DNA from: a virus
Reading direction: 5' to 3' (one strand)
DNA length: 25,120 bases
Virus record (IMG/VR): IMGVR_UViG_3300033388_000375
Location: 1-25,120 of that record
The notes beneath the pieces are model-generated. The model searched no databases, was not told the origin of the DNA, and saw nothing but the letters and a program-made list of their open reading frames with translations. Shown here one piece after another: positions 15,403 through 21,974 of the stretch. Both the position numbers and the translations under genes were made by a program. Numbering within the stretch: position 1 is the stretch's first letter; each line of letters starts with the position of its first letter.

Positions 15403-15658
15403 AGTACTGTCGTTTTAACGCTTCTTTGCGTTCATTAAATAAATCATACCGCTCCTGCTTCTCGTGTTCTTCTGGTAGCATTAGCATAATGTTGTCAGGG
15501 TTTAGCTTAAACGAAGGATACTGCCCTTTGCTTAGTATGTGAGCAAACTGCCAATGCCATTGATAATGATGGCGTGGTAATAACGGCTTACCTGATACCT
15601 CGCTTACGTGCTCACGAGTTGCCCAAACAAACTCAAATAGTTCCTTCTGACTCCGCAT
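15386..15658 (-). CDS. HNH-like small nuclease-related protein (90 aa)
   Basis: The segment HHYQWHWQFAHILSKGQYPS, FKLNPDNIMLMLPEEHEKQE resembles the core of HNH-type proteins: a His in a strand-like segment, a KG-x-YPS turn, Asn in NPDNI, and His in EEHEK. The zinc-binding cysteines of many HNH enzymes are missing. Similar small proteins occur in Bacteroidota phage replication operons, possibly acting on recombination intermediates. Activity cannot be claimed. It overlaps both neighbours by 17-26 nt. Confidence 0.55.
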   Translation of the reverse strand: MRSQKELFEFVWATREHVSEVSGKPLLPRHHYQWHWQFAHILSKGQYPSFKLNPDNIMLMLPEEHEKQERYDLFNERKEALKRQYYESKN

Positions 15659-15851
15659 AAGTTTTTACGACTGCTGTGAGTATTTTCTCCACTACCTCAT
15701 CGTTCTTCATCAATGCAAGTAACCCCTCTGCACACTTGTTGGCATCTCCGTGCATTCCTGCCGTGACTACGCCTTTACGATTGACGTACACTACCAATGC
15801 GTGATCAATGTCTTGAGGAACTGCATCCTTTATTTTCTGTCTTAATCCCAT
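15633..15851 (-). CDS. Unknown small protein (72 aa)
   Basis: A 72-residue alpha/beta protein (DHALVVYVNRKGVVTAGMHG, then helix CAEGLLALMKNDEVVEKILT). No recognised family. The start lies 2 nt after the stop of the PD-(D/E)XK-like gene, and the end overlaps the HNH-like gene by 26 nt. Similar small proteins with VVYVNxxGxV are frequent in phage early operons, but I cannot name a function. Confidence 0.55.
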   Translation of the reverse strand: MGLRQKIKDAVPQDIDHALVVYVNRKGVVTAGMHGDANKCAEGLLALMKNDEVVEKILTAVVKTYAESEGTI

Positions 15852-15853
15852 AA

Positions 15854-16306
15854 CTATAAATTAAAAAAGTCACATAATTCTTTAGGCACACGATGTAAGT
15901 TGTCATAGCCTTTCGTGTTCTCTTTGTCAATGTACTTAACCTCCAGATACTTGTCTTGATAGATAACGTCACTATGACAGCACACAGCCGTGTGTGTTTC
16001 CTTGCATATTATCACGTAATAAAACGAGTGCCGTTCACATAGGCGTTGCTTACGCCCTAAAAAACTAACCGTATCAAACGGATAGGTTGTTGCATCCTCA
16101 AACGGATAGCCTGTCTTTACCTCTAACTCAAAGTAAAACGTCTCAAGGCCGTACTTGCTAATTACATCGTGATAGTAATCTTCAGATGTTTTCGCTATTT
16201 GATGCCCTCGCTTCTGGAGAAACGGCACAAACAAGGCTTTGGCAAGCGTGTCGTTTACGTCATAAGACTCTTGACTAAACGTGCGTGGATTAGAATGGCA
16301 ACGCAT
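15854..16306 (-). CDS. PD-(D/E)XK-like nuclease candidate (150 aa)
   Basis: The start was placed at the ATG at 16306, which overlaps the SSB stop by 17 nt. A longer reading to 16378 would run through SSB codons and is unlikely. The motif EDYYHDVISKYG, then FYFELEVKTGYPF, fits the D...ExK core of the PD-(D/E)XK fold, with a third conserved block FLGRKQRLCERHSFYYVIIC after it. Such small nucleases occur in phage recombination and DNA-repair operons. Position next to SSB supports a DNA-processing role. The assignment rests on motif spacing only. Confidence 0.6.
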   Translation of the reverse strand: MRCHSNPRTFSQESYDVNDTLAKALFVPFLQKRGHQIAKTSEDYYHDVISKYGLETFYFELEVKTGYPFEDATTYPFDTVSFLGRKQRLCERHSFYYVIICKETHTAVCCHSDVIYQDKYLEVKYIDKENTKGYDNLHRVPKELCDFFNL

Positions 16307-16655
16307 CGCTGTGTGCTTGTGCTGCCGTTGTAGATTGTGTCTTACCACCACCAACAAACTCAAAGCTACTAACCTCAACGTCTACTGCGTATCTGTCAAT
16401 TCCGTTTTTGTCTTGGTATTTTCGATGTCGAGTCTTTCCTTCAATGTAGATTTGGTCACCTTTGTTTACGTACTTGTGTAGCGTTTCGGCTGTCTTGCCA
16501 TACGCCACCACATTGTGCCAATCTGTGCGTTCCTGCTTCTCTCCGTTCTTAGTCCAACGCTCAGACGTTGCCACACTAAACTTGCAAATTGTCGTACTTG
16601 CATCAACGATTTCTGGTTGTTGCCCAACCCTTCCTAAAATTAACTGCTTATTCAT
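16290..16655 (-). CDS. ssb: Single-stranded DNA-binding protein (121 aa)
   Basis: OB-fold SSB that coats ssDNA during phage replication and recruits partner proteins. Seen: MNKQLILGRVGQQPEIV, KFSVATSERW, TDWHNVVAYGKTAETLHKYV, KGDQIYIEGKTRHRKYQD, which are the standard bacterial SSB blocks. The linker is short. The C-terminal tip DALPF keeps the acidic-aromatic end (DxxPF) that docks helicase and nuclease partners. The start overlaps the zinc-ribbon gene stop (ATGA). It belongs to the replication operon with DnaB and the Rad52-type protein. Confidence 0.95.
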   Translation of the reverse strand: MNKQLILGRVGQQPEIVDASTTICKFSVATSERWTKNGEKQERTDWHNVVAYGKTAETLHKYVNKGDQIYIEGKTRHRKYQDKNGIDRYAVDVEVSSFEFVGGGKTQSTTAAQAHSDALPF

Positions 16656-16855
16656 AAATAATCTTTTACTTTGTCATAACTGACGCTCTTAACGTCCTCC
16701 ATTTTACCCCTGCAACCACAACTATGTGGTCTTGTTGCGTATGTGAAAGTGTACTTGCCACATTTACATAATTGTATTCCTTTGATTTTTGTGTCTAGCT
16801 TGTCGTTGCATACCTCACAAGTAAACGTATTACGTTTTATTGAGTACTTATACAT
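16652..16855 (-). CDS. Small zinc-ribbon-like protein (67 aa)
   Basis: Six cysteines in CEVCNDKL, LCKCGKY and CGCRGK suggest one or two zinc-binding knuckles, as in small DNA- or protein-binding ribbon proteins. The rest is basic and Tyr-rich. It sits directly before ssb (4-nt overlap) and overlaps the upstream gene by 8 nt. A role in replication or as a transcription modulator is inferred from the ribbon and the context only. Confidence 0.6.
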   Translation of the reverse strand: MYKYSIKRNTFTCEVCNDKLDTKIKGIQLCKCGKYTFTYATRPHSCGCRGKMEDVKSVSYDKVKDYL

Positions 16856-17120
16856 TGTTATAAAACTTTAACAACTGTGCTTTCTTCATCTTTAGAATCT
16901 TCTCATTCTTAGAATCAAACGCATACAGCAACTCACCAACAACTTTAACATAGTCCTCAAGGCGTGACCACTCAAAGTAAGTCTTGTCTACTTCTAAGCC
17001 AAACAACTCATCGTGAGCCTCTCGTAGTGCGTTTATGTTTCCTGTAACCAGATACTCACATACTCGTTTCTCAAACAAGTGTAGGTAACCCTCTGCTATT
17101 GTTTCGTATGTATCAAGCAT
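16848..17120 (-). CDS. Unknown helical protein (90 aa)
   Basis: A mostly alpha-helical acidic protein (YETIAEGYLHLFEKRVCEYL, EYLVTGNINALREAHDELFG) with no recognised motif. It starts 19 nt after the DnaB stop and overlaps the zinc-ribbon gene by 8 nt. Position suggests a replication accessory protein, for example a helicase modulator, but nothing in the sequence proves it. Confidence 0.55.
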   Translation of the reverse strand: MLDTYETIAEGYLHLFEKRVCEYLVTGNINALREAHDELFGLEVDKTYFEWSRLEDYVKVVGELLYAFDSKNEKILKMKKAQLLKFYNNV

Positions 17121-17139
17121 ATCCCTAATTTACTAAATT

Positions 17140-18444
17140 TTAAAATGGCGTAAAGTCCACATTGTCAACATTCCAATTCTCGTATCGACTACTTTGACCG
17201 ACAAATTGCAAGTCACAAACAAGGCACTCGCCTTCTCTGTTTTTCTTTATTATGCCGTATGCCTTTCCCTTTTGCGTTTCGCCTCCTCTTATTGGATCAT
17301 CTGGTAACTCGTAGTAATCAGGACGATATAAAAAAGTAACCGTATCAGCATCCTGCTCAATACCTCCAGAGGCACGCAAGTCAGAAAGTTGCGGAACTTT
17401 ATTAGGTCGTGATTCAACGCTCCTGCTAAGTTGATGCAACAGCACAATTGGTATGTCTAACTCGTTTGCCATTGCGTGAATGTTCTTAGAGTTCTGCGTT
17501 ACTCCTCTGTATTCATCTCCTCCGTCATCCATAAGTCCAAGGTAATCCATAACAAGGATAAACTTTCCAAACTTAGCCTTCCATTTTAGGCACTTAATAC
17601 GTAGCTGTGCAAAATTAATGCTTGGCGTATCGTCAACCTCAAAGTCTAAGTCCTGCATTGTAGTGTGTGCTTGGTCGTACTTCATACGCTCAGAATCGTT
17701 TATCCTGTTAAGACGTAACCGTTCTGTCTGGATACCGCTTAAATACGATTCAACACGTAGTGCAATCTTGTCTCTAATCATTTCGCCACTCCAGAAGCAA
17801 ACAGGCAACTCCCTGCAAGCATTAACCGCAATACTAACTGCAAACGCTGTTTTTCCCATTGCAGGCCGTGCTGCAACAACGTGAACCCCTGTGTACAATC
17901 CTCCGATTGCCTTGTCCCATTTATGCAGCCCTGTGGGCACTCCCATCATACCGCCCTCTCGTGTGCTACGTTCTGCAAGTTCTCGGTTTATAATTGTGGC
18001 AAGTCTCTCAGGCTTTACCTGCTCAAAACTTGTAGTCATTGCGTTAACTCGCTGTTGTACGTTGTCAAGCAATTCATTAACCGATACGTTATCCTTCTCG
18101 GCATCCTGTGCAATCATTAAACCTAACAACTCAAGTTCTCGCTTTATGGCTTTGTTCTTTAGTATCCAAGCGTGTGCCTCGATATTTGCGGAACTGCCAA
18201 TCTTATTAGTCAAAGCTGCTACGTCATAGGCTTTAAGGTTGCTACGCTTTGCTTTTAGTTTATCGCATACGGTTAATATATCAATAGGATTGCCGTCTGC
18301 GTTTACCTCAACAATAGCCGTATACACCTCCTCGTGCCATCCAGTAAAGTAATCAGGTTGCAAAATATTAGATACAACGTGATACGCACCTTTTTCCATT
18401 AGGATTGATCCTAATACTATTACCTCAATTTTCTCGTGTTTCAT
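17140..18444 (-). CDS. dnaB: Replicative DNA helicase, DnaB family (434 aa)
   Basis: Hexameric 5'-3' helicase that unwinds DNA at the phage fork. The N-terminal DnaB domain (residues about 5-100: LGSILMEKGAYHVVSNIL, PIDILTVCDKL) is followed by the RecA-fold motor: Walker A ARPAMGKTA (192-200, first Gly replaced by Ala), WSGEM with catalytic Glu221, Walker B FILVMDYLGLM (Asp300), the QLSR sensor (338-341), and DLRASGGIEQDADTVTFLYR. The length is normal for the family. The ATG overlaps the initiator stop (TAATG). The upstream gene is the likely loader/initiator. Confidence 0.96.
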   Translation of the reverse strand: MKHEKIEVIVLGSILMEKGAYHVVSNILQPDYFTGWHEEVYTAIVEVNADGNPIDILTVCDKLKAKRSNLKAYDVAALTNKIGSSANIEAHAWILKNKAIKRELELLGLMIAQDAEKDNVSVNELLDNVQQRVNAMTTSFEQVKPERLATIINRELAERSTREGGMMGVPTGLHKWDKAIGGLYTGVHVVAARPAMGKTAFAVSIAVNACRELPVCFWSGEMIRDKIALRVESYLSGIQTERLRLNRINDSERMKYDQAHTTMQDLDFEVDDTPSINFAQLRIKCLKWKAKFGKFILVMDYLGLMDDGGDEYRGVTQNSKNIHAMANELDIPIVLLHQLSRSVESRPNKVPQLSDLRASGGIEQDADTVTFLYRPDYYELPDDPIRGGETQKGKAYGIIKKNREGECLVCDLQFVGQSSRYENWNVDNVDFTPF

Positions 18445-19028
18445 TAGGCAAATTTATAATTAGGTTTCGACTTTTCCTCTTTATTCCACCACGTTCTTGC
18501 AGTAGACTTCCAATTCTTAATGGCTATGTTGTTAGACTTAATCCATCCTTGGCTGTCATAGTAAAGAAAAAACTGAGATGCCTCAGATGCAGGTTTACCA
18601 TTTTCCTTAAAGTAATCAGCAACCTGTTTCTCTGTTGGCTTAATAAACTTATGTTCTGTTTTTTTCTTTTCTTTTCTTTTAGCATTGCCGTTGCTATGCT
18701 GTTGCATTGCCGTGGCATTGCCGTTCCATCGTTTATGTGCTTTCTCTTGTGCAATCTTAGTGCGATTTACAGCACCTTCAACCTCCTCGCATATCCAATC
18801 AATAACCACCTGGTCATCCACAATACGCATAAAGCCACGCTTGAACAATCGGTTAATTGCTTTGTCGTTGCGGATATACTCTCTAAGCATCTCCTCGTCA
18901 ACATCACACTCACGAGTAAACAACAAGTTGCAGCAGTCAATAAACACACCTTTTACCGTGTGCGATTCCATCATTATTCGTCCTGTTATCCACGTTTGCG
19001 GATAAAATTTAAACCACTTCAGTGCCAT
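18444..19028 (-). CDS. Lin1244/Lin1753 (DUF4373)-type replication initiator / helicase loader (194 aa)
   Basis: The N-terminal domain (residues 1-95) opens MALKWFKFYPQTWI and contains KGVFIDCCNLLFTRE, DEEMLREYI and FKRGFMRIVDDQ, the winged-helix pattern of this family. A low-complexity linker (about 100-125: RWNGNATAMQQHSNGNAKRK, then EKKKTE) is encoded by 11-bp iterons and a TTTTC tract. The C-terminal DnaD-like part has PTEKQVADYFKENGKPASEA, FFLYYDSQGW and NWKSTARTWW. Placement just before dnaB fits an origin-binding loader comparable to lambda O, whose gene also contains its origin. The gene overlaps the DnaA-domain gene by 20 nt upstream. Confidence 0.85.
   Translation of the reverse strand: MALKWFKFYPQTWITGRIMMESHTVKGVFIDCCNLLFTRECDVDEEMLREYIRNDKAINRLFKRGFMRIVDDQVVIDWICEEVEGAVNRTKIAQEKAHKRWNGNATAMQQHSNGNAKRKEKKKTEHKFIKPTEKQVADYFKENGKPASEASQFFLYYDSQGWIKSNNIAIKNWKSTARTWWNKEEKSKPNYKFA
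18659..18725 (+). repeat. Ori-like module 1: TTTTC tract plus four 11-bp iterons inside the initiator gene
   Basis: The tract 18659-18680 runs through TTTTAGCATTGC into four units in exact 11-bp phase: GCATTGCCGTT (18682), GCTATGCTGTT (18693), GCATTGCCGTG (18704) and GCATTGCCGTT (18715). One unit is diverged. The layout matches the non-coding repeat at 10744-10821. Iterons within an initiator gene next to an easily melted tract are the arrangement of the lambda origin. Confidence 0.75.
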
Positions 19029-19413
19029 CGCTCATAAGGTTTTTAATTACGTTTAATCTGCCTCCGATTGTTGGCTTACCCTCTAACAATTCCAGAATCT
19101 TTAAAGCTTTGTCGTGCTTTGTGTCTACATTGCTGCGCTTCATATAGTACACAAAGTCAGCATAACGATTAGCATAGTCCTCTTCTGTGTCCATCCTATC
19201 GTTAAACTTATTAATTGAGTTAATAATTGTAGCGTGATTGCGGCACAATGTTCTGCCTATTTCTGTAAGATTCATTGAGGTTTCCTCTCTAAGAAAGTTG
19301 CACATAAATTGCCTTATTTCAATCAACTTGTTTCTACGATTCGCACAAGTTATGTGTGCTCTGCTTAAGTCATAGTTTTCTTTAATACGTTTAAAAACGT
19401 GTCTTGCATCCAT
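19009..19413 (-). CDS. Stand-alone DnaA domain IV-like DNA-binding protein (134 aa)
   Basis: Residues about 5-95 align by eye along the whole DNA-binding domain IV of DnaA: FKRIKENYDLSRAHI, CANRRNKLIEIRQFMCNFLR, then the helix-turn-helix MNLTEIGRTLCRNHATIINS, corresponding to the DnaA signature region (S-LPEIG...RDHTTVLHA). The usual Asp-His-Thr-Thr reads Asn-His-Ala-Thr. There is no AAA+ ATPase domain. It may bind the phage origin or compete with host DnaA. Overlap with the initiator gene (20 nt) supports a shared role. It starts after a 33-bp AT-rich gap. Confidence 0.78.
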   Translation of the reverse strand: MDARHVFKRIKENYDLSRAHITCANRRNKLIEIRQFMCNFLREETSMNLTEIGRTLCRNHATIINSINKFNDRMDTEEDYANRYADFVYYMKRSNVDTKHDKALKILELLEGKPTIGGRLNVIKNLMSDGTEVV

Positions 19414-19446
19414 AATAAAATAATTTAGGTCGTGAATATAAAATAA

Positions 19447-19731
19447 TTATCTGTTGGCAGCACGCTTTGCTGCCTCAGTACTGGAATAGCTGTCCCTTTC
19501 ACGAATAGGATCTAACTGATTTTGTTTGGCTCTGTTAATTAGGACAAGCCGTTCCATCATATCAACCTCCTCGGCATCTGTAAGTATTGCCTCTCTCTTG
19601 TCATCGTTATAACTTGACGTAGATAACAGCCTTTCCAGATACATCAGTTGATTGTACTTAATCTCACGAGCCTCTTCCTTGCTGTTTACAAGGTCGTTAA
19701 TCGTGTTGTACGTTATAAACTCCCAACTCAT
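19447..19731 (-). CDS. Unknown charged helical protein (94 aa)
   Basis: Charged, helix-rich protein (MSWEFITYNTINDLVNSKEE, LTDAEEVDMMERLVLINRAK, ending EAAKRAANR). No recognised family. The start overlaps the Rad52-type gene stop by 4 nt (ATGA). It probably belongs to the recombination/replication set as a small accessory protein, but the sequence itself shows no function. Confidence 0.55.
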   Translation of the reverse strand: MSWEFITYNTINDLVNSKEEAREIKYNQLMYLERLLSTSSYNDDKREAILTDAEEVDMMERLVLINRAKQNQLDPIRERDSYSSTEAAKRAANR

Positions 19732-20201
19732 TGCTTCTTGATTAGTACGTATTGCTGAGTAAACTGACCTTCATTAATCATAGTGGTCATTTGGTCAAGC
19801 CGTCCACGTATCTCACGAGGCACAAAACGCATTTCGCCTTCTATTTGTACAAGCGGATAGTCATACAAATCTCTGGCCACGCCAAATTTTACAGCACAGC
19901 GTTTAAGTGAATCGCTTATACCGCCTTTAGTTGACTCAATGGCTGTATCGTCTGCACCGTCTTCTTTACTAATCCATCCGTCCTCGCCTTTAACAGACAG
20001 CGTACACATTACACCTTTACCTTTCCACTCTCTGTAAGTGTCTTGCCATCCCTCAGGGCCAAAGGCATCGTCAAATCTATTCATCACAGCACGGCTTTGG
20101 ATGTAGGGCACGATTGTAGTCTTGCCACCTTTCGCACTTTGTACACGCCATTCAATCTCGTTAGGCTGTATCGGCTTTCTTAGTATCTCGTAATTAGTCA
20201 T
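19728..20201 (-). CDS. Rad52/Rad22-type single-strand annealing protein (157 aa)
   Basis: Recombinase that anneals complementary strands. The pattern SRAVMNRFDDAFGPEGWQDT, EWKGKGVMCTLSV, KEDGADDTAIESTKGGISDS, LKRCAVKFGVARDLYDYP matches the Rad52/DdrA-like core: an AVMNRLDD-like helix, a GW turn, a beta hairpin, and the A-x-K-G-x-x-SDSLKRAA-x-x-FG-x-GRYLY block. The start MTNYEILRKPIQPNE at 20201 overlaps the upstream gene by 8 nt; the longer reading to 20282 would cover most of that gene. Together with SSB and the nuclease candidate it forms a recombination set. Confidence 0.85.
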   Translation of the reverse strand: MTNYEILRKPIQPNEIEWRVQSAKGGKTTIVPYIQSRAVMNRFDDAFGPEGWQDTYREWKGKGVMCTLSVKGEDGWISKEDGADDTAIESTKGGISDSLKRCAVKFGVARDLYDYPLVQIEGEMRFVPREIRGRLDQMTTMINEGQFTQQYVLIKKQ

Positions 20202-20415
20202 TTTTAAAATATTTGTATAAATCATATAATCCACTTGCACATTCGTCAAGTTCACACATATCGATAACGCAAATCGCATCACCGACTGACAACTGAAATA
20301 CGTTGTCGTTGTTTGTTAGGGCAACCATTGCACGCTCGTAGTGCATAGGTCGCTCGTGTTTCTTTAGTAACAAGGTTGTTACTTGTTCAGGGTTTAGTTT
20401 ATCCAATAGTGTCAT
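20194..20415 (-). CDS. Unknown small acidic protein (73 aa)
   Basis: A 73-residue helical acidic protein (MTLLDKLNPEQVTTLLLKKH, FQLSVGDAICVIDMCELDE). No recognised family or membrane segment. It overlaps the upstream gene by 17 nt and the Rad52-type gene by 8 nt. Small early proteins of this type often interfere with host enzymes, but that is context only. Confidence 0.55.
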   Translation of the reverse strand: MTLLDKLNPEQVTTLLLKKHERPMHYERAMVALTNNDNVFQLSVGDAICVIDMCELDECASGLYDLYKYFKND

Positions 20416-20767
20416 TGTCTAGTTCATTAATAAGTTTAGTAATAAATGCTTTAAAGTTATGGCTTCCGTACTCGTTACGCAATACTTCTGCAACGTGTGT
20501 TGCAAATTCTTTAACAGGCATATCCCCAAGCACACTTGCAATCGCTCGTGCCTTAGGATGGCAATTGTTTACCGTCAACTCAACACGCTGGTATGTATGG
20601 TGGTTAAAGTACTTCTTGTCTAAGTCGTGATTATAGTGCTTTTGGATTGTCTCGTTTACAATACCTACAAAGTCCTCAATCTCGGCAGTATGCAAAAAGT
20701 CATCCAGGTGCATTACTGCTCTGTCTCTTTCTTGCTCTTGTCTCATTGTTTCTTGTGTGTTATTCAT
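20399..20767 (-). CDS. Unknown early protein (122 aa)
   Basis: The start was set at the ATG at 20767, 2 nt after the stop of the first operon gene; a longer reading to 20815 would overlap that gene by 46 nt. The protein is helical with a polar N-terminus (MNNTQETMRQEQERDRAVMH), His-rich middle (QKHYNHDLDKKYFNHHTY) and a C-terminal helical part (SHNFKAFITKLINELDNDTI). No recognised family. Confidence 0.55.
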   Translation of the reverse strand: MNNTQETMRQEQERDRAVMHLDDFLHTAEIEDFVGIVNETIQKHYNHDLDKKYFNHHTYQRVELTVNNCHPKARAIASVLGDMPVKEFATHVAEVLRNEYGSHNFKAFITKLINELDNDTIG

Positions 20768-20769
20768 AA

Positions 20770-21117
20770 TTAAAGATCTTGTTGTTCTGAATCTCTCAAA
20801 GCATCGTAAGGGCAAATTTCAAAGTCCTGCTCCTCATTACGTCTCATATACCACTCCTCGCCATAATACTTTTCCTCTTGGTAAAGTTCTGTCATATAAG
20901 TAAGGTACTTGTTGATATACATATAGATGCCTGTCTTATCGTTGGTCATTTCCTCGTAAGTAGGCCAAGCCTTCTCGTTAAGTTCATCGTACCAATCCTT
21001 AAGTTCTTCACCTTTAACGGTTGTAATACGATAAGCAGAAGTGTTGTAATCCTTCGTGCTGTAATAGACTATAAAGTCGTTCTTGTCGTGTAGTTCTACT
21101 GATTTAATAAAGTACAT
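20770..21117 (-). CDS. First gene of the leftward early operon, unknown acidic protein (115 aa)
   Basis: Very Tyr- and Glu-rich (MYINKYLTYMTELYQEEKYY, then GEEWYMRRNEEQDFEICPYD), strongly acidic, with no recognised domain. It starts immediately downstream of the divergent promoter region with a palindromic operator candidate, so it is likely expressed first after infection. Acidic early proteins of this size can be DNA mimics or host inhibitors. This is a guess from composition and position. Confidence 0.6.
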   Translation of the reverse strand: MYFIKSVELHDKNDFIVYYSTKDYNTSAYRITTVKGEELKDWYDELNEKAWPTYEEMTNDKTGIYMYINKYLTYMTELYQEEKYYGEEWYMRRNEEQDFEICPYDALRDSEQQDL

Positions 21118-21135
21118 AATGTTAATAATTTAGTA

Positions 21136-21165
21136 CGAATATACACATTGCATCTAATTATGCAA
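21136..21165 (-). promoter_or_regulatory. Leftward early promoter with palindromic operator candidate
   Basis: On the minus strand TTG (21165-21163) is followed after 19 nt by TATATTCG (21143-21136), close to the Bacteroidota pattern TTTG-N(17-23)-TAnnTTTG. A perfect dyad TTGCAT-CTAATT-ATGCAA (plus strand 21148-21165) overlaps the -33 element and spacer, the expected place for a repressor site. It lies 19 bp upstream of the first early gene and within the 78-bp divergent region. Confidence 0.5.
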
Positions 21166-21195
21166 TACCTAACTGAAAAAAAATTATCTTAGAGT

Positions 21196-21974
21196 ATGTT
21201 CACATTGGAGATTACTACATTAGACGGACAGCAGACCGTTGAGTTACCGTCAGGATGGCACGAAGTCAGTTACACTTACTATAAGGAACGCATTGCACCC
21301 TTTGCACAAGCAGAGGAGGATGTTGTTAAAAACAATGTTAAACTTGTTTGCTCTATGCTTGGCATAAACGCAAGCGAGGCCAATGTAATGGAGTTTAGTG
21401 CTATACTTGGCAACCTTATGGTGTGGATGGAAGAGATGCCACAGGTTAAAGAGTTTTGGCATAATGACGTTATGTATCAGTTACCGGTACTTGGTAAGGC
21501 ACAAGCAGGTGATAAGCCGTTTATGACGGTTGGAGATTGGGAAAATGCCAACGATGCAATGAAATTTTTGCAGGACTCAGAGTATGATCAAGAAGATAGT
21601 GCAGATGTTGGACTTGTATTGTTGGCTGCGTTGGCACGTGGCCCTGAAGAAGTAACGGATATTGAGTTTGCACGTAGACTAAAGGATTGGAAGGACATTA
21701 ATATGGATGCAATACTATCCGCCTCGTTTTTTTTTCTTTTGTTCAATCACACATTCAAGAAGGATACCCTGCATTCTTTGACAGAACTCACGAAAAAAGC
21801 CAATCTTCTGCTCCCAAATATAACTTTGGATGGACTACGATGGTTGCTCGGCTCGCATCCGCAGGTATATTTGCAAAGCCTGCTGAGAAAGGAAGTGTCA
21901 TAGAGCACACTTACCAAGCCTGTCTTTTAGAGTTTATGAAATACGGACAGATATACGCCTCTGGTAACCTATAA
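21196..21974 (+). CDS. Tail assembly chaperone-like gene with probable -1 ribosomal frameshift
   Basis: The only large plus-strand gene. Frame 0 ends at 21903 (235 aa). It begins with the beta/helix pattern of Bacteroidota tail chaperones (QTVELPSGWHEVSYTYYKER), has a helical middle (VVKNNVKLVCSMLGI) and reaches DAILSASFFF at residue 180. There nine T (21727-21735) allow a -1 slip. The -1 frame, blocked by stops up to about 21706, is open from there to TAA 21972-21974 and adds 79 residues (GYPAFFDRTHEKS, KYNFGWTTMVARLASAGIFA, IEHTYQACLLEFMKYGQIYA), giving 259 aa. Short and long forms are the G/GT pattern needed to load tail-tube subunits on the tape measure. A one-base sequencing error in T9 is the alternative. 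Its end overlaps the phosphoesterase stop tail-to-tail. Confidence 0.7.
21727..21735 (+). promoter_or_regulatory. T9 slippery site
   Basis: TCG TTT TTT TTT CTT in frame 0 contains T TTT TTT, which lets both P- and A-site tRNAs re-pair after a -1 shift. The codon read next would be TCT (21735-21737). The -1 frame then stays open for 79 codons. No downstream stimulatory structure was identified. Confidence 0.6.

Noticed and set aside
16307-16378. Longer start for the PD-(D/E)XK-like gene
   Set aside because: It would overlap 72 further bases of ssb in another frame. The ATG at 16306 gives a normal operon overlap.
18814-18994. Two near matches to the DnaA box (TCATCCACA at 18814, TTATCCACG at 18986) inside the initiator gene
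   Set aside because: One-mismatch 9-mers are expected several times by chance in 25 kb. They are worth remembering only if the DnaA-like protein proves to bind here.
18405-19037. Plus-strand 210-codon frame
   Set aside because: It is antisense to the initiator gene, whose product has recognisable domains.
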